Positions 44,024 to 52,733 of a stretch of 64,000 bases of DNA are shown piece by piece. The translations under genes were made by a program, and so were the position numbers. Source of the stretch: Sinomonas notoginsengisoli (GTDB lineage Bacteria > Actinomycetota > Actinomycetes > Actinomycetales > Micrococcaceae); NCBI RefSeq assembly GCF_021554725.1, contig NZ_JAIZDP010000002.1, forward strand, positions 124,001-188,000. The letters are read 5' to 3'. The stretch's first letter is position 1; each line of letters opens with the position of its first letter. The notes beneath the pieces are model-generated. The model saw only the letters and a program-made list of their open reading frames with translations, made no database searches and was not told the DNA's origin.

Positions 44024-45139
44024 TCAGGCGCCAGCGAGGAGCTCCGCGACCGCGCGGCGGAGGTACTGGGCGCCGTCCGCCATCGCCTCAGCGGGACTGG
44101 GCGCGAGGTCCACGAGGGCACCGGCCGCCTCGATGCCGTGCGCTGCCAGCTGCTCGGGGGTGGCAAGAATTCGGCCCGCGACGGCGATCACCGGTATTCC
44201 GCGGGCACGCGCCCGATCCGCGAGCGCAATCGGCGCTTTGCCGGTGAGCGACTGCTCATCCAAGGAGCCCTCGCCCGTGATGACGAGGTCCGCTCCATCA
44301 AGCTGGACGTCGAGCTCCACGAGCTCGGCCACGAGGTCGAACCCGCTCTCGAGCCGCGCGTCGGTGAAGGCCAGGAACGCGGCCGGGAAGCCGCCGGCTG
44401 CACCCGCGCCGGGGATGTCGACATCGCGGCCCGTCGCGTCGGCGAGCGCCTTCGCCCACGTCCGCAGGCCGGCGTCGAGCACCTCCACCGTCTCCGGATC
44501 GGCGCCCTTCTGCGGACCGAACACGTGGGCCGCACCATCCGGTCCGACGAGCGGGTTGCCGACGTCGACGGCGATGCGCAGCGCAGCAGCAAAGAGGCGC
44601 GGATCGAGCGCGGACGCGTCAATGGAGGCGATGTCCGCCAGCGCCGCCCCACCCAGGGGAACAACGTTCCCGGCGGCGTCGAGGGGCAGCAGCCCGAGCG
44701 CCCGGAGCGCGCCGGACCCGCCGTCGGTCATCGCAGAGCCGCCGAGGCCCAGCAGGATCTCGGTGGCCCCCGCATCCAGCGCCGCGGCCACGAGCTGGCC
44801 CGCGCCGTAGGAGTGCGCCCGGCGGGCGGTCTGGGCATCGGGATCGGACCCGAGTGCCGCGAGGCCGGACGCCTGCGCCGTCTCGATGACCGCGGTCGTG
44901 CCGCGAATGGCCCATGCCGCTCCCACCGGCTTGATGAGCGGCCCGGTGACAGCCCTGATGCGCTCCTCGAACCCCGCCGCGAGGGCCGCCTCGAGGGTGC
45001 CCTCGCCGCCATCGGCGACTGGGACGCGCGTGATCGCGGCGTCCGGGTAGACGCTCAGCGCGCCCTCCGCCATGGCCTCCGCGGCCTCGGCAGCGGTAAG
45101 GGAGCCTTTGAACTTGTCCGGGGCGATGAGAATGTGCAT
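44024..45139 (-). CDS. Glycerate kinase (GarK/GlxK family)
   Basis: 371-residue kinase phosphorylating glycerate. The start MHILIAPDKFKGSLTAAEAAEAM, VADGGEGTLEAAL, GLGGSAMTDGGSGALRALG and ITGEGSLDEQSLTGKAPIALADRAR are family signatures. It links glyoxylate or serine breakdown to glycolysis. Single gene; no glyoxylate carboligase or tartronate reductase gene is near. Confidence 0.93.
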   Translation of the reverse strand: MHILIAPDKFKGSLTAAEAAEAMAEGALSVYPDAAITRVPVADGGEGTLEAALAAGFEERIRAVTGPLIKPVGAAWAIRGTTAVIETAQASGLAALGSDPDAQTARRAHSYGAGQLVAAALDAGATEILLGLGGSAMTDGGSGALRALGLLPLDAAGNVVPLGGAALADIASIDASALDPRLFAAALRIAVDVGNPLVGPDGAAHVFGPQKGADPETVEVLDAGLRTWAKALADATGRDVDIPGAGAAGGFPAAFLAFTDARLESGFDLVAELVELDVQLDGADLVITGEGSLDEQSLTGKAPIALADRARARGIPVIAVAGRILATPEQLAAHGIEAAGALVDLAPSPAEAMADGAQYLRRAVAELLAGA

Positions 45140-45217
45140 TGCCTCATCCTGCCAGCCGCTGCCGACAGTCGTGGAGCCCTGTGTCCGGACCTTGACTCGC
45201 GGTGGTTCAATGAGCGC

Positions 45218-45808
45218 GTGGAGACCACCCGCGTCGAGGCGTTCAGCGACGGCGTCCTGGCCATCGCGATCACCATCATGGTCCTCGAGCTCAAGACCCC
45301 GCAGACCCCCGACCTCCACGGGCTCCTCAGCGTCCTGCCGACCCTGCTGACCTATGTGCTGAGCTTCGTGTACATCGGGATCTACTGGACCAACCACCAC
45401 CACCTCATGAATCTCACGCAACGGGTGGACGGAGCGTCCCTGTGGGGGAACCTCAATCTGCTGTTCTGGCTCTCGGTGGTGCCGTTCACCACCCGCTGGA
45501 TGGATGAGAGCACGCTCGCGACCCTGCCCGTGCTCGTGTACGGCGTCAATCTCCTCGGCGCAGCCGTGTCGTATTCGATCCTGCAGAGGCGGCTGGTCCA
45601 CGTCCAGGGTGCGGAAAGCCGCCTGGCCCGGGCCATCCGTAACGACACGAAGGGCAAGTGGTCGATGGCCCTCTACGTTCTCGGGTGCGCCAGCGCGTTC
45701 CTGTCCGTGTGGGTGAGTGTGGCGGCGTACATTGCGGTCGCCGCGATGTGGATCGTGCCGGACCGCCGGATCGAGCGCGCTCTCGCCGCGGGCGACGCCG
45801 ACGCCTAG
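45218..45808 (+). CDS. TMEM175-family potassium channel-like protein
   Basis: 196 residues with five or six membrane helices. The family motif RVEAFSDGVLAIAITIMVLEL is at the N-terminus; bacterial TMEM175 proteins use the FSDG helix as the pore-lining segment. WTNHHHLMNL and the C-terminal GCASAFLSVWVSVAAYIAVAAMW helix follow. Starts at GTG. Confidence 0.88.
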   Translation: METTRVEAFSDGVLAIAITIMVLELKTPQTPDLHGLLSVLPTLLTYVLSFVYIGIYWTNHHHLMNLTQRVDGASLWGNLNLLFWLSVVPFTTRWMDESTLATLPVLVYGVNLLGAAVSYSILQRRLVHVQGAESRLARAIRNDTKGKWSMALYVLGCASAFLSVWVSVAAYIAVAAMWIVPDRRIERALAAGDADA

Positions 45809-45851
45809 GCGCCGCGGCACCTCACCGCCGCTCCCCTCGCCCGCCGGCTCA

Positions 45852-46625
45852 CTACCTGGGCGGCCAGGTGCCCCTGGCCTCGAGCACCGAGCGCAGCACA
45901 TCGGCCCTGTCTGTCAGGAGGCCGTCCACGCCAAGGTCGAGGAGCCGGTTCATGTCCCCGGCCTCGTTGACGGTCCACACGTGCACCTGCAGCCCGAGCC
46001 GGTGCGCCCGGGCGAGGAACGGGGGCGTGACCACGCGCAGGCCCCGGAAGTACTCGGGCACCTGGAGGGCGCCGATGTCCCTCACCGCGCGGCGCAGCAG
46101 CGCACCCGGCAGCGGCGCCCCGAGCAGCCGCACGGCGCCGGCGGATTCCACTCCCGAGGACGACTCCACCGGCCGTGACAGCCGCGCAAGCACCGCCCGC
46201 CGTCGCGCATCCGAAAACGACGTGACAAGCACCCGCTCGTGCAGCCCCATCCACTCGATGAGCTCCGCAAGGGGCGCCACTGCCTCAGCAGACTTCACAT
46301 CCACGTTGAAGTATGCATCGGGCAGGTCCTCCGCAAGCTCCGCGAACAGGGGGACGCGCTCTGCGGCGCCGATTCTCGCGGCGGCCACGGAGGCCCAATC
46401 CAGCTGTGCCACCGCCCCGGACCGGTCCGTGACGCGGTCAAGCCTTTCGTCATGGAAGGCGACCAACGCGCCGTCGTGCGTGGCCCGCACATCCGTCTCG
46501 AGGTGCGTGAATCCCAGATCCCACGCGGCCCGGAACGCGGTGAGGGTGTTCTCCAGCCCGTCGCGGGAGAATCCCCGGTGCGCGAACGCCATCGGCGCTG
46601 AATGCAGGAACGCCACGCGCCCCAC
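45852..46625 (-). CDS. Glycerophosphodiester phosphodiesterase
   Basis: 257-residue TIM-barrel enzyme that releases glycerol 3-phosphate. AHRG (15-18), ENT (25-27), HLETDVRATHDG with Glu43 and Asp45, and FHDERLDRVTD with His58 are catalytic or Ca/Mg ligands. No signal peptide, so it is cytosolic. Divergent from the NUDIX gene. Confidence 0.93.
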   Translation of the reverse strand: MGRVAFLHSAPMAFAHRGFSRDGLENTLTAFRAAWDLGFTHLETDVRATHDGALVAFHDERLDRVTDRSGAVAQLDWASVAAARIGAAERVPLFAELAEDLPDAYFNVDVKSAEAVAPLAELIEWMGLHERVLVTSFSDARRRAVLARLSRPVESSSGVESAGAVRLLGAPLPGALLRRAVRDIGALQVPEYFRGLRVVTPPFLARAHRLGLQVHVWTVNEAGDMNRLLDLGVDGLLTDRADVLRSVLEARGTWPPR

Positions 46626-46635
46626 GCTACGCCGG

Positions 46636-46641
46636 TAGGCT
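46636..46641 (+). promoter_or_regulatory. Leaderless-type -10 element of the NUDIX gene
   Basis: TAGGCT is followed by exactly 7 nt and the ATG at 46649. Spacing fits transcription starting at the start codon. Confidence 0.55.
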
Positions 46642-46648
46642 GGAAAGC

Positions 46649-47134
46649 ATGGAGCAGCTGAGCCCAGTAAGCATCCAGTACTACCGCACCCTCCCCCGCA
46701 GGCGCCTGGCCGCCGGCCTCGTGATCAGGGACGGGAACGGCTGCGTGCTCGCGGTCAAGCCCAATTACAAGGACGGGTGGCTCCTTCCGGGCGGCACGGT
46801 GGACCCGGGCGAGGCACCCCGCAAGGCCGCCCGCCGCGAGGGCCGCGAGGAGCTCGGGCTGGACGTCGAGCCGGGCGCGCTCCTCCTGATCGCGCACTCG
46901 GCATTCCCTGACCCGATCGGGGACGGGCTGAGCTTCCTGTACGACGGCGGCAGCCTCCCCGAGGGGGCGCACGTCACCCTCCAGGAGGAGGAGCTGACGG
47001 AGTGGAGGTTCGTCGGGCCGGATGAGTTCGAGACGTACTTCGGAGACCACGGCGCGCTGCACATCCAGGCCGCGCTCACAGGTCTCGCGGAGGCCCGCAC
47101 GCTTGAGCTCGAGGACGGCGTCGAGGTGCTGTAG
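46649..47134 (+). CDS. NUDIX hydrolase
   Basis: 161 residues. The complete NUDIX box runs from GGTVDPGE to REGREELGL (about 48-71), within RLAAGLVIRDGNGCVLAVKPNYKDGWLLPGG. It hydrolyses some nucleoside diphosphate derivative; the substrate cannot be read. Convergent with the HtrA-like gene. Confidence 0.92.
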   Translation: MEQLSPVSIQYYRTLPRRRLAAGLVIRDGNGCVLAVKPNYKDGWLLPGGTVDPGEAPRKAARREGREELGLDVEPGALLLIAHSAFPDPIGDGLSFLYDGGSLPEGAHVTLQEEELTEWRFVGPDEFETYFGDHGALHIQAALTGLAEARTLELEDGVEVL

Positions 47135-47166
47135 GGCGGTCGAGCCAGACCGACGCCGTCCGCCCT

Positions 47167-48111
47167 TCAGTCGACGAGTTCGGTGGGCTCCGTGACAACG
47201 TCCACCATCGCCTCGCCGCGCAGCACCGTGATCTCAGTCCGCCGGCCGATCGCGTCGGCGAACATGTGCTTCTGCAGGGACTGGGCGTCCTTGAGGGGAG
47301 CACCGTTGACCGCGATGAGCAGGTCCCCGGCCCGGACCCCGCTCGTCTCCGCGGGGCTGCCCCCCACCACCTCGGCGACCCGCAGTGCCCTCCGGGTCCC
47401 GGTACGGGCAGCCCAACGCTCCTCGAGAGGCGTCGGCACAGTCACGAGCCCCAAGTAGGCGCGCCGCACCCGTCCGTCCTCGCGCAGGGAGTCGAGGATG
47501 CGGCGGGTCGTTGCGTTGATCGGCACAGCGAGGCCCAGTCCGAAGCCCGCGACAGCCGTGTTGATCCCGATGACCCGGCCGTGCGAGTCGGCAAGTGCGC
47601 CGCCGGAGTTGCCGGGGTTCAGCGCGGCGTCAGTCTGGATGACGTCCTCGATGAGGCGCGACGCCGTGCGCCCCCTCGCGGGCATGGACCGCCCCAGAGC
47701 GCTCACCACCCCCGCTGTCACGCTGCCCTCAAGGCCGAGCGGACTCCCCACGGCGACCACGAGGGACCCGACGAGCAGCATGTCCGCGTCGCCGAACTCG
47801 GGAGGCTCGGGCACCGCGATCCCAGTGCACAGCACGGCGAGGTCGGACAGCGGGTCGCGGCCCACCACGCCGAACGGCCCGCTTGTACCGTCGGCGAACG
47901 CGACCTCGCCGTGATTGGCTCGCCCCACCACGTGGGCGTTTGTCACGAGATGGCCTAGGGCGGTAAGCACGACGGCGCTCCCCGCCCCGCGCTCCGTCCT
48001 CACCGAAGCGACGCGAGGGGTCACATGCCTCGCAACCCCCGTGACCGTGCGCGAGTACGCGTCCAGGTCCGCGTCGTCAGTGATGTGGCGCCCGTCACGA
48101 TCTTCACTCAT
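47167..48111 (-). CDS. HtrA/DegP-like S1C serine protease without signal sequence
   Basis: 314 residues. The trypsin-type triad is His60 (VTNAHVVG), Asp90 (DPLSDLAVL) and Ser169 (NPGNSGGALAD). A PDZ domain follows (AEVVGGSPAETSGVRAGDLLIAVNGAPL). Most actinobacterial HtrA proteins have a membrane anchor; this one starts MSEDRDGRHITDD, with no hydrophobic segment, and seems cytosolic. GAGGA precedes the ATG. An upstream start at 48177 would not add a signal peptide. Confidence 0.9.
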   Translation of the reverse strand: MSEDRDGRHITDDADLDAYSRTVTGVARHVTPRVASVRTERGAGSAVVLTALGHLVTNAHVVGRANHGEVAFADGTSGPFGVVGRDPLSDLAVLCTGIAVPEPPEFGDADMLLVGSLVVAVGSPLGLEGSVTAGVVSALGRSMPARGRTASRLIEDVIQTDAALNPGNSGGALADSHGRVIGINTAVAGFGLGLAVPINATTRRILDSLREDGRVRRAYLGLVTVPTPLEERWAARTGTRRALRVAEVVGGSPAETSGVRAGDLLIAVNGAPLKDAQSLQKHMFADAIGRRTEITVLRGEAMVDVVTEPTELVD

Positions 48112-48260
48112 GCCATCCTCAACGACACACAATTGGCTGGGATGCCTGATATCGCCTGAGGCGAACGCGGCTTCCATGGATGTTGTTTGGGATCTCGCAT
48201 GCCGGGAAAGCTTACGATTACGTCCGCACGGACTATCCGCACCGACCTAAGGAGACCACC

Positions 48261-48410
48261 GTGCTGTTGTGGATCGCTGTCATCCTGTTCGTCCTCTGGC
48301 TACTCGGCTTCATCGCGCTTCCGAGCCTTGGCGGTATCGTGCACATCCTGATCGTCCTCGCGGTGATCGCCCTGATCGTGCATTTCGTCATGGGGCGCAG
48401 GGCCACCTAG
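48261..48410 (+). CDS. Small lmo0937-family membrane protein
   Basis: 49 residues: LLWIAVILFVLWLLGFI, a short Gly loop, then GGIVHILIVLAVIALIVHFVMGRR. This two-helix pattern is the lmo0937 family, often linked to general stress in Firmicutes and Actinobacteria. The GTG has AAGGAG 6 nt upstream. Confidence 0.85.
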   Translation: MLLWIAVILFVLWLLGFIALPSLGGIVHILIVLAVIALIVHFVMGRRAT

Positions 48411-48543
48411 GAGGACACTGGCGGCACCGCGGCATCTATGCCGTATCAGTAGACAGCTCCCCGCACGTCGTGTCGGGGCATAGTCAAGAACGTCCTCCAA
48501 TGGTCACAATGTGGGCATTGGACACCAATCAAGGGAGTTCGCG

Positions 48544-48693
48544 ATGAAGCTGTTGATATGGGGCCTGGTGCTTCTGGCCATTTTCGCTCTTGGCCTGTGG
48601 GCGAATATCGGCGACGGTGTCTTCATGTTCCTGTGGGTCGGTCTCATCGTCGTGGTCCTCGGGGCCATGAAAGTGGCCAGACCCGCCGGCTAA
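48544..48693 (+). CDS. Small two-helix membrane protein
   Basis: 49 residues (MKLLIWGLVLLAIFALGLWANIG, then FMFLWVGLIVVVLGAMKVARPAG). AGGGAG lies upstream of the ATG. It is not recognised beyond being a small hydrophobic protein; its neighbour, also 49 residues, suggests a related envelope or stress role. Confidence 0.7.
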   Translation: MKLLIWGLVLLAIFALGLWANIGDGVFMFLWVGLIVVVLGAMKVARPAG

Positions 48694-48714
48694 CATTCGC
48701 ACAGGCCAGTAACG

Positions 48715-48757
48715 AGTGAGGGCCCCGGGTGCATCTATTGCACCCGGGGCCCTCACT
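48715..48757. terminator. Strong bidirectional terminator hairpin
   Basis: A 19-bp perfect stem with arms 48715-48733 and 48739-48757 around a 5-nt loop, GC-rich, followed by TTAT. It lies between the small membrane-protein gene and the convergent surface-protein gene. Confidence 0.88.
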
Positions 48758-48775
48758 TATGTCCAGCTGTGCAGG

Positions 48776-49474
48776 CTACTCGTGTCCGCCGCGGCGGCGC
48801 TTCATCCAGAGGGTGAGTGCGAGCCAGGCACCCAGGAGTGTGCCGGAGCCCATCAGCAGTCCGGGCACCGTGTAGTCCGCCGGGGCGGTGTTGGCGGACG
48901 TCTTGGCCGAGACGGCCATCGACTTCGCCGGGGCCGGCTTTACCGCAGCGGGGCCCTTAGCTGGCGGCGCCTTCGTGGTGGCCGGAGGCACTACAGCGGG
49001 GGAGGAGGACGAGGCCGGAGGCTTCACTCCCGAGGGCGGCGTCGAGTGGGTCCCCGGCGGAGTCGACGTCTCGGTGGCCGGTGGCGTCGTTTCGGTCGTA
49101 GGCGGCTTCACGACGACCGGTTTGCAGTCGTTGTTCAAGATTGCCTCGTTCGCGGGGGTCCAGTTCTGGCCAGCGAAGCTGATCGTTTGACCTTGTCCAT
49201 TCATATAGCTGAACGGCGGGATGATGTCGTCCGCATACTGGTGGTCGAGGTGGCCGTCGTAAACCCCGGAAGCATCCGGGGTGATGACTCTATACGGGTC
49301 CTTCGTGTCTCCCACGTGATGGCAGATGGTCACCGGGGTGTGTCCAACGCCGTTGTCGTTGCCATTTGCCGCGACGGCCGCCGGCATAGTGAGGAAGCCG
49401 CCCGCCAGGAGGCCCCCGGCTGCGGCGGCAATGAGTCCAGTCTTCTTCTTGCTAATTGTGGAGAGCAGCGCCAC
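48776..49474 (-). CDS. Secreted Pro/Thr-rich surface protein with C-terminal membrane anchor
   Basis: 232 residues. A signal peptide ([23 protein letters not shown]) is followed by a small Cys/His domain (VTICHHVGDTKDPYRVITPD, GHLDHQYADDIIPPF) seen in many actinobacterial exported proteins, a Pro/Thr/Ser linker (120-190) and a C-terminal helix (PGLLMGSGTLLGAWLALTLWM) ending KRRRGGHE. This is the layout of a sortase substrate, but no LPXTG or LAXTG is seen before the helix; the segment is NTAPADYTVPG. The GTG at 49474 has AAGGAGG 8 nt upstream. A sortase-like gene lies 72 nt upstream. Confidence 0.8.
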   Translation of the reverse strand: MALLSTISKKKTGLIAAAAGGLLAGGFLTMPAAVAANGNDNGVGHTPVTICHHVGDTKDPYRVITPDASGVYDGHLDHQYADDIIPPFSYMNGQGQTISFAGQNWTPANEAILNNDCKPVVVKPPTTETTPPATETSTPPGTHSTPPSGVKPPASSSSPAVVPPATTKAPPAKGPAAVKPAPAKSMAVSAKTSANTAPADYTVPGLLMGSGTLLGAWLALTLWMKRRRGGHE

Positions 49475-49546
49475 GCCCCCCACCTCCTTTCAATCTTTCA
49501 ACGATGAATGCGCGCGCTCGGCGCGGAACTCCTTGTGCCACATGAT

Positions 49547-50284
49547 TCAGGTGCATTGGCCACACCTGAAGGTCACGAGGGTGATGGCGTCATCGGGCCG
49601 TTCGAAATTGCAGGTGAACAGCACGACGAGGCACGGGTCGTTCGGAAACGAGAACTGCTTGGACTTGTCGACGAGGCTCCTTTCCTCAAGGGTGCACGGA
49701 AGTACGGTGCCGCGGGCGTCCCTGATGGACGCCGGCTGGCCAACGGCCCAGCTGTCGGAGCTGAGCCGGTTGAACGGGAAGGTCGAGTCGGTGCACAGCG
49801 GGACGCCGGCGTGGCAGGTGTGCGCGGATAGCACCACCGGCAACTGGTCCTCGGACTGACCGGTGCCCTTGAGCCAATGCGCCACGGGGTCAAAGCCGTT
49901 GGCGTCCAAGGGCGGGTTGACTGGTACTGCCGGGTCCCAGTCCGTCGGCACGATGTTCACGGCGAGCCCCGCGGCGGGCCACGAGAAGCTGGCCGGCGGG
50001 AGCGCAACGTCCGTCCGGGCTGGCTTCTGCGTGGCGGCTTGGCTGGGGCTAGGCGCGGGCGCTTTCGCAGAGGGTGCTGGCGAGGCAGTAGTCGGCGGGG
50101 CCGGAACAGCGGCAACCGAGGCAGAGGCGGCGAGCTCGTTCGCGGCATCGATGCGTCGGCGCTGTTCCGAGTCCCGAGCGCTTTGGTAGACCATCGCGGC
50201 CACGGCAAGGATCACGGCGAGGCCGAGCGCGGTGGCCCGCAGCCATCGCCACCCTGGGCTCACCCTCCTTGTGTGTCGACCCAC
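49547..50284 (-). CDS. Sortase-like transpeptidase
   Basis: About 245 residues. An N-terminal anchor (ATALGLAVILAVAAMVYQ) and a Pro/Ala linker precede a beta domain with the sortase residues: His155 in VVLSAHTCHAG, Cys225 in CLVVLFTCNFERP, and Arg229 or Arg240. Extra Cys at 157, 164, 197, 218, 241 and 244 are unusual. It would attach the neighbouring surface protein to the wall. The GTG at 50284 is chosen for its AGGGGG site and short basic N-terminus; GTG 50263, overlapped by AAGGAGG, and upstream ATGs are alternatives. Class uncertain (E or F). Confidence 0.65.
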   Translation of the reverse strand: MGRHTRRVSPGWRWLRATALGLAVILAVAAMVYQSARDSEQRRRIDAANELAASASVAAVPAPPTTASPAPSAKAPAPSPSQAATQKPARTDVALPPASFSWPAAGLAVNIVPTDWDPAVPVNPPLDANGFDPVAHWLKGTGQSEDQLPVVLSAHTCHAGVPLCTDSTFPFNRLSSDSWAVGQPASIRDARGTVLPCTLEERSLVDKSKQFSFPNDPCLVVLFTCNFERPDDAITLVTFRCGQCT

Positions 50285-50612
50285 TCGCCCCCCTGCCGTT
50301 TCGGATCGTGCCGCTTCTCGAGGGAGGGGTTGACGTTCCAACCGATGCCCCCGCAGATGTACCCGTCGGAATTCGTGGAGCATCGACAGACGGGTGCTTC
50401 TAGCGACACTGTATGTCGGCGTGGAAGCAGTGTCCAACGAATGGGGCTAATGCACGCCCACCCCACATTGGAGAGTCAAGCCGCCGCACAAATCGGAGAC
50501 CACACCTTACCTTCCTCGACAATCGCCGTCAGGTGCCGCACGGATCTTGAATCGGGCCACGACGCGAGCCGATCATTCTCTCGGGGAGGACCAAACCCAA
50601 AGGTGGATTACA
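50285..50612. other. 328-bp gap between divergent sortase and DUF4231 genes
   Basis: Less GC-rich than its surroundings. It should hold the promoters for both directions. A 68-codon minus-strand frame (50260-50466) fills part of it but has no recognisable features. No repeat or RNA structure was recognised. Confidence 0.5.
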
Positions 50613-51140
50613 ATGGCAGCTGACTCAGCAGATACGCCGGCCACGGTATCGCCGCTCCCAACGGCGGCTCCCGGGGCCGTCTCCCAGACAGCGGAAGCCG
50701 CGGCGGTGCGCCGCGCGAGGACCCAGGCTGCCTGGTTCGCCCAGCATGCAACAAGGTCACGAATCGGGTATGTGACCATCAAGCTCGCCCAGATTGTGTC
50801 AGGCGCGCTCGTCCCGTTCGCCGCTTCCGTCCAGACCGCCAACGCGGGCTGGGTGGCGGTCACCGCAGCCCTGGGCGTCGTCATCGTGGTCCTCGAGGGC
50901 GTCCAGCAGCTCTTCCAGTTCCATACGAACTGGTACCGGTACCGCTCGGCGAACATCGCGCTCGCCTCACAGCTCGCCCTGTTCACTGCGGGGGCCGGCG
51001 AGTACGGCGCCGCGCCCAACCCCGCGGCGCTCTTCGCCCAGCGCACCGAGGGCGTAGTCATGAGCGAGAACTCGTCCTGGATGATGACGGACAAGGGCAG
51101 TACGGGCGCTCCTGCTGAGCCACAGGCCAAGGGGGCGTAG
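50613..51140 (+). CDS. DUF4231 (SLATT-like) two-helix membrane protein
   Basis: 175 residues. Cytosolic flanks surround two membrane helices (YVTIKLAQIVSGALVPFAAS and WVAVTAALGVVIVVLEGVQQLF), followed by FQFHTNWYRYRSANIALASQLALF, typical of DUF4231. This domain is related to the SLATT group, which others predict to form pores in bacterial conflict systems. AGGTGG precedes the ATG. It lies 2 nt before the subtilase gene, which indicates an operon. Confidence 0.8.
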   Translation: MAADSADTPATVSPLPTAAPGAVSQTAEAAAVRRARTQAAWFAQHATRSRIGYVTIKLAQIVSGALVPFAASVQTANAGWVAVTAALGVVIVVLEGVQQLFQFHTNWYRYRSANIALASQLALFTAGAGEYGAAPNPAALFAQRTEGVVMSENSSWMMTDKGSTGAPAEPQAKGA

Positions 51141-51142
51141 GC

Positions 51143-52681
51143 ATGGTTGGGATCGGGTCCGGGCAGGAGGCCAAGTCACGGATTGTGGGCAACCTCACCG
51201 TGCCGCCGTCGGGCGCCCGTGGCCTCGACAGCCCCGATCCGGACGAGCCCATCGATGTGGTGATCGAGCTCGACGCGCGGCGCCCAGGACCGGCGACCGC
51301 TACCCACGAAGCGTTCGAGGCCCTGTGGCACCAGTTCATGGAGCAGGCCGCCCCGGACGGTGCGGTGCCGAAGGTGCTGTTCCAGAAGACCAAGATCTCC
51401 CGGAAGCTCTACCAGTGCGTCCTGACCCGGGCCACCCTCTCGCTGCTCATGGACCTCGACGTGCCGGGCCCCGCCGGCGCGCGGATCATCTTCCGTGCCT
51501 GGCCGGACTACGAGCTGTACCCGCACATCGACCGCTCCGCGCCCACGGTGAAGATCGACGCAGTGCACCGCTCCTTCAGCGCGGTCGGCGACGGAATTGT
51601 ATGGGCTGTTGTCGACACGGGCATCGACGCGGCACACCCGCACTTCTCCTCGCTCGAGCTCGCACGGGAAGGGAAGCACGACGCCGCCCCCTCGCCACGG
51701 ACGGGCGGGCTCCACCGCGACTTCTCCGGGCTCGTGCACCCGAGCCTCGGGGTGCCGACCGCGCCGGAAGCGCCGCTCGTGGACGAGGAGGGCCACGGGA
51801 CGCACGTGGCGGGGATCATCGCCGGCGCCTGCCCCGAAGGACGCATCGCGCACGTCGCATCTTCGGACGAGGCGCCGGACGGAGGGTTCGTGGCGCGCGC
51901 GCACACCGGAATGCTGAGTGGGATGGCGCCGCGCTGCGAGCTCGTGAGCCTGAAGGTGTTCCGGCGCGTTGCCGGGGTGGCCGTGACGTCGTCCTCCGCT
52001 GTCATTGCCGCGATCGAGTACCTGCTGACCGAGGTCAACGTGACCCGTGCACCGCTACGCGTGCACGGAGTGAACCTGAGCCTGGGGTGCGAGTGGGACC
52101 CGAGCCACTACGCCGCTGGTCAATCGCCCCTGGACCAGATGCTCACCGAGCTGGTCTCCACGGGGGTGAACGTGGTGGTGTCCGCGGGGAACAACGGCAG
52201 CGCCGCGGCGGCGCAGTCCGCCAACCAGTCCACGGGCGTGCTCGCCTCGATCACTGAGCCGGGGCACACCGCCGCCGTGGTGACGGTCGGGTCAACGCAC
52301 CGGGATGCGCCGCACGCCTTCGGGGTCTCCTGGACGTCCTCCAAGGGACCCACGCTGGACGGGCGGCCCAAGCCGGACGTCGTCGCGCCCGGCGAATGGA
52401 TCTGCTCGGCCGCGACGGGGGCCGTGCGGACCCGCGCCGGCTTCGCTGCGCTCACGGGCGACGACGCCTCCCTCACCTACGCGGAGCTGTCCGGCACGAG
52501 CATGGCGGCACCGCATGTTTCGGGGATCATCGCCGCGTTCCTGTCCGGGCGGCCCGAGTACATCGGCCGCGCAGCGGACGTGAAGGCGCTGCTGATGCGC
52601 ACCGCCCTGGACCTCGGCCGTGATCGGTACGCCCAGGGAGCAGGGCTCGCGGACGCGATGGCGATGCTCTTGGACTATTGA
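51143..52681 (+). CDS. Subtilisin-like serine peptidase without signal peptide (S8)
   Basis: 512 residues. The catalytic triad is Asp158 (VVDTGID), His218 (GHGTHVAG) and Ser453 (SGTSMAAPHVSG). The first 140 residues (VVIELDARRPGPATATHEAF, then FRAWPDYELYPHIDRSAPTVKID) look like a propeptide or regulatory domain. No signal sequence or membrane helix, so it should act in the cytoplasm. It lies between a DUF4231 membrane protein and an alpha/beta-hydrolase on the same strand. Confidence 0.9.
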   Translation: MVGIGSGQEAKSRIVGNLTVPPSGARGLDSPDPDEPIDVVIELDARRPGPATATHEAFEALWHQFMEQAAPDGAVPKVLFQKTKISRKLYQCVLTRATLSLLMDLDVPGPAGARIIFRAWPDYELYPHIDRSAPTVKIDAVHRSFSAVGDGIVWAVVDTGIDAAHPHFSSLELAREGKHDAAPSPRTGGLHRDFSGLVHPSLGVPTAPEAPLVDEEGHGTHVAGIIAGACPEGRIAHVASSDEAPDGGFVARAHTGMLSGMAPRCELVSLKVFRRVAGVAVTSSSAVIAAIEYLLTEVNVTRAPLRVHGVNLSLGCEWDPSHYAAGQSPLDQMLTELVSTGVNVVVSAGNNGSAAAAQSANQSTGVLASITEPGHTAAVVTVGSTHRDAPHAFGVSWTSSKGPTLDGRPKPDVVAPGEWICSAATGAVRTRAGFAALTGDDASLTYAELSGTSMAAPHVSGIIAAFLSGRPEYIGRAADVKALLMRTALDLGRDRYAQGAGLADAMAMLLDY

Positions 52682-52733
52682 CACCCTTCTTTGCCCTTGC
52701 CTTTGCCTTTGCCCGGAACAGTGAGAGGAGCAC

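Noticed and set aside
50260-50466. 68-codon minus-strand frame whose stop overlaps a possible sortase GTG start
   Set aside because: No ribosome site, mixed codon use and no recognised similarity; it holds four Cys but that alone is not evidence.
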